Part shown: piece after piece, positions 22,633 to 24,725 of the stretch | Layout of the letters: each line of letters starts with the position of its first letter | Numbering within the stretch: the first letter of the stretch is position 1 | Assembly: GCA_936928855.1 (NCBI GenBank) | Contig: CAKZHZ010000011.1 | Location: 1-24,725, forward strand | Direction: 5' to 3' | Source: an uncultured Polycyclovorans sp. | GTDB taxonomy: Bacteria > Pseudomonadota > Gammaproteobacteria > Nevskiales > Nevskiaceae | DNA: 24,725 nucleotides | Translations under genes and position numbers: made by a program | Notes under the pieces: generated by a model | Databases searched by the model: none | What the model was told of the DNA's origin: nothing | The model's input: only the letters and a program-made list of their open reading frames with translations

Positions 22633-23784
22633 ATGAAGATGAAAGGATTTCTCTACAGCATGCTTCTCGGGGCTGGCCTGTCTTTGCAGGGGGCTCCGCT
22701 ATCGGTGCAAGCCAGTATCGTGGGGGACGTTTGGGAAGAACGGGAGGCGGCCCAGCAGAACATGTGGACGTCCGTTGTCCGCTCTGCTTCGGGTCGCCTT
22801 ATCGCTGTATCGCAGGACGGGACTGACCGGGTGATGATCTCCGATGACAACGGTGATACTTGGGCATCCCGTACTGCCGCTGCGCAGAATGTCTGGACCT
22901 CCATCATCCGGTCCAGCTCCGGTCGTCTCATCGCAGTGGCAATAACAGGGACTCACCAAGTCATGATTTCTGACGATGATGGTGACAATTGGTCCGCCGT
23001 ATCGGCAGCTACGGCCAGCGCTTGGTTTGCGGTCATGCAGTCTTCTAGTGGCCGACTGGTAGCCGTTGCAATTAGTGGAACTGACGGCGTGATGGTGTCC
23101 GACGACGATGGCAACACCTGGGCTGCTAGAACTGCTGCTGAACTCAATCTGTGGACGTCGCTTGTGCAGACGACCACTGGGCGCCTCGTTGCAGTATCGG
23201 CGAGTGGCACCAACCGCGTCATGATCTCGGATGACGATGGCGATAGCTGGCAGTCAGTGTCGGCCCCTCAAAGCGGATGGCGCTCGCTCACGCAATCGTC
23301 CTCGGGCCGTCTTGTGGCGGTGGCACATGATGGTATCGATCGGGTCATGTATTCGGACGACGATGGTGATACATGGACGTCTGCGATAGCCGCGGAGCAG
23401 AACAGCTGGGCTTCGGTTACGCAATCCACCACAGGCCGTCTTGTCGCCGTATCGCTTGACGGCACTGATCGTGTCATGGTCTCCGACGACGATGGCGAGG
23501 TCTGGGACGAGCGCGATGCAGCTGCTGCTCAAGTTGCTTGGTATCAGGTGATCAACGCCAACGCTGGTCGTCTTGTTGCTGTCGGCGGCGCTTCGGTTTC
23601 CGGTGAATTCGTCATGATTTCCGACGGCGAAGCACCGCCACCTTTTAACTCCATCAATTACAGCTACGACGCCCTCGGCCGCATCATCGGTGCCGAATAC
23701 GCTGGCGGCCCGAATGACGGGCTCACGATCGAATATCAGTACGACGCGGCTGGAAATCGCACGGAGGTCGTGGTGGATGATTGA
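22633..23784 (+). CDS. Exported Asp-box beta-propeller with a C-terminal YD unit
   Basis: A 383-residue protein. A signal peptide (1-27, ending LSVQA) is followed by about seven repeats of 42-45 residues of the form W-x-S-x-x-Q-S-S-S-GRLVAV-x-x-x-GTDRVM-I/V-SDDDGDTW. Six carry a clear Asp-box (S-D-D-D/N-G-x-x-W), the mark of BNR/sialidase-type beta-propellers. No sialidase catalytic residues (Arg triad, RIP motif) are seen, so it is likely a binding or scaffold propeller. A linker GEAPPPFNS leads to a 43-residue YD unit (341-383) like that of the 13545 protein. AGGTGA stands about 7 bases before ATG. The stop overlaps the next gene's start, implying coupled translation. Confidence 0.8.
   Translation: MKMKGFLYSMLLGAGLSLQGAPLSVQASIVGDVWEEREAAQQNMWTSVVRSASGRLIAVSQDGTDRVMISDDNGDTWASRTAAAQNVWTSIIRSSSGRLIAVAITGTHQVMISDDDGDNWSAVSAATASAWFAVMQSSSGRLVAVAISGTDGVMVSDDDGNTWAARTAAELNLWTSLVQTTTGRLVAVSASGTNRVMISDDDGDSWQSVSAPQSGWRSLTQSSSGRLVAVAHDGIDRVMYSDDDGDTWTSAIAAEQNSWASVTQSTTGRLVAVSLDGTDRVMVSDDDGEVWDERDAAAAQVAWYQVINANAGRLVAVGGASVSGEFVMISDGEAPPPFNSINYSYDALGRIIGAEYAGGPNDGLTIEYQYDAAGNRTEVVVDD
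23653..23781 (+). repeat. YD unit, copy B
   Basis: This segment encodes the C-terminal YD unit of the propeller protein (NYSYDALGRIIGAEY, GGPNDG, IEYQYDAAGNRTEVV). It corresponds to 13656-13781 at 29 of 42 residues, ten kilobases apart and on the other side of the giant RHS gene. Confidence 0.75.
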
Positions 23785-24219
23785 TGCTGCGGTCAAACAT
23801 GCGGGTTTCGTCATGGTTCATGCGGCGATCGTGGCGTCAGTCTTGGAGTCCAAGGATTTTTGTGCCCATTTGCGGTTATCACGCGGGGGGCGAACCGGCA
23901 GTCAATCGAGTTCGAGGCGGAAAGCCAGGACGAGGCGATAGCCGAGCCTTGGGCGAGCCTTGATGAGCTGCGAGACAATGTTGATCTATGGGCGATGGCC
24001 CGAGAGGGCTTGCTCTCGACTTCGAGCGGAAAGTTCGATGCGCTGGTGGTCGCCGCCTGGGGCTGCGGCATGCCGGAGGCAACCCCGTTCGTGCAGCGAT
24101 TCATTGGGCGAGGGGAGACGTTCCGGTTGGCGGGGCCAGTCGAGGTGCAAAGCGAGTTAAGTCCAGATGAACTTTCGACATGGAGGAGGTGGTTCCACGA
24201 GGGCATTAATACGGAATAA
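23777..24219 (+). pseudogene. Unknown small protein, frame broken at T5
   Basis: ATG 23777 overlaps the propeller gene's stop and has GGAGG about 9 bases upstream. The frame gives MIDAAVKHAGFVMVHAAIVA and SVLESKDF, then drifts into Arg/Ser-rich shadow coding. From the T run at 23857-23861 a second frame carries CPFAVITRGANRQSIEFEAE, then WASLDELRDNVDLWAMAREG and a Trp-rich end (STWRRWFHEGINTE). One more T would fuse both into a product of about 147 residues that reads naturally. I do not recognise a family. Alternatively the second frame starts by itself at TTG 23860 (119 residues). It may be an immunity or accessory gene for the propeller-YD protein. Confidence 0.5.
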
Positions 24220-24221
24220 TT

Positions 24222-24273
24222 GGGGTCAGACCACGAAAAAGTCGTCAACCTCGATAAATCGTGGTCTGTCCCC
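24222..24273. repeat. REP-like palindrome
   Basis: GGGGTCAGACCACGA and TCGTGGTCTGTCCCC are inverted copies (14 of 15 bases) around a 22-base loop. Sequences beginning GGGGTCAGA with an inverted partner are common REP-like elements in gammaproteobacteria, mobilised by RAYT (Y1) transposases elsewhere in the genome. It marks the end of the plus-strand gene series and could also act as a transcription end hairpin. Confidence 0.6.
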
Positions 24274-24274
24274 T

Positions 24275-24379
24275 ATTGTTCTTGGCAAGTCTAAGATCTT
24301 GCTCATTCAGCGCATACCCATAGGTATTCAGCCCACCGATCAATTGGATGGTTGTCCCGTCACGATTCTTGTGCTGGTC
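24275..24379 (-). pseudogene. Remnant of an RHS core end on the reverse strand
   Basis: About 35 residues on the minus strand include DGTTIQLIGGLNTYGYALNE, which resembles the closing part of RHS cores (usually DPIGLxGGLNxYxYxxNxPL). The hallmark DP and the following DPxG are lost, and no YD array precedes it. It suggests that another RHS gene, in opposite direction, once stood here and decayed. Confidence 0.45.
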
Positions 24380-24665
24380 TAAACATATCTCGTAGCTGAG
24401 AATTCGCGATGAGCATGCCAATAACCGCACCGTCAAGAAGGGTGATCAAATGCGCCAGGAAGGATTCGATTGGGGTAGAAACTCCCAACCCCCAAAAGAA
24501 AATGCCTGCCATCAACACAAGCTGCATCGCAATAAAATATCGGTCGGCATACGGTGCGCAGGTGAGCAAGAGGACTGCTACAACCAAGCCAACTGCAGGA
24601 ATTCCGAAATACACAGTCCAGGTCGGCACCCACAGCGCCCCAAATCCGTCATATTTCAGCTGCAC
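24360..24665 (-). CDS. Small polytopic membrane protein, uncertain
   Basis: A 101-residue frame on the minus strand with three to four hydrophobic helices (about 16-37, 43-62, 70-87), for example YFGIPAVGLVVAVLLLTCAP and FIAMQLVLMAGIFFWGLGV. The only usual start is GTG at 24665, with no convincing ribosome-binding site; an in-frame TAA lies 36 bases upstream. The composition and hydrophobic pattern are coding-like. It overlaps the end of the RHS remnant. Its place beside RHS debris would fit an orphan immunity gene, but there is no sequence proof. Confidence 0.5.
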   Translation of the reverse strand: MQLKYDGFGALWVPTWTVYFGIPAVGLVVAVLLLTCAPYADRYFIAMQLVLMAGIFFWGLGVSTPIESFLAHLITLLDGAVIGMLIANSQLRDMFRPAQES

Positions 24666-24722
24666 TTCAGTGTAATGACCCAGTGATTTTCTGCTCAGGT
24701 GTTACTTTGAGAAGGAGCACCC

Positions 24723-24725
24723 ATG
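24723..24725 (+). other. Likely start codon of a gene running out of the window
   Basis: The last three bases are ATG, preceded by GAAGGAG with a spacing of 6-7 bases, a good ribosome-binding site. Nothing of the coding region is inside the window. Confidence 0.4.

Noticed and set aside
22633..23784. Reading the Asp-box repeats as a CRISPR-like or satellite array
   Set aside because: The repetition is at protein level with codon variation and an uninterrupted frame; there are no constant DNA repeats with variable spacers.

Overview
The window reads as a GC-rich chromosome of a gammaproteobacterium, most likely in or near the Xanthomonadales/Chromatiales. This rests on three things: an E. coli-like LexA with a perfect CTGT-N8-ACAG box, a lexA-imuA-imuB-dnaE2 mutagenesis operon, and a TonB receptor next to a membrane-anchored LytTR regulator. 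No rRNA, tRNA, CRISPR array or transposase was seen.

Bases 1-2082 are a patchwork of gene fragments: an HWE-type histidine kinase tail, a small membrane protein cut after about 34 residues, and a TonB-dependent receptor without signal peptide or plug. From 2100 to 6098 intact plus-strand genes follow: the LytTR regulator, a DUF1905/OmdA protein, a DUF2200 protein, a GFA/CENP-V zinc enzyme, a VOC protein, a GNAT acetyltransferase and an unknown exported protein.

From 12798 down to 6109 the minus strand carries lexA, imuA, imuB and dnaE2, three of them joined by 4-base start/stop overlaps, then a class I haloalkane dehalogenase that may have its own promoter and operator. The lexA promoter region holds one perfect and one one-mismatch LexA box.

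From about 13.5 to 24.4 kb lies an accessory island. It holds a tiny exported protein made almost only of one YD-repeat unit, a Pro/Ser-rich exported protein, and a 2221-residue exported transglutaminase-like/RHS (YD-repeat) protein with an unrecognised C-terminal tip. Next come several tiny membrane proteins in two paralogous pairs, which are candidate immunity genes. The island continues with an exported Asp-box beta-propeller that ends in a second copy of the same YD unit, a coupled frameshifted gene, a REP-like palindrome, and a reverse-strand RHS remnant near a membrane ORF. I read this as an RHS-type polymorphic toxin or surface-protein locus. The YD unit appended to unrelated exported proteins is its most unusual trait. 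Three reading-frame breaks at homopolymers between 21.9 and 23.9 kb, all lacking one base, are either sequencing errors, decay or slippage sites.
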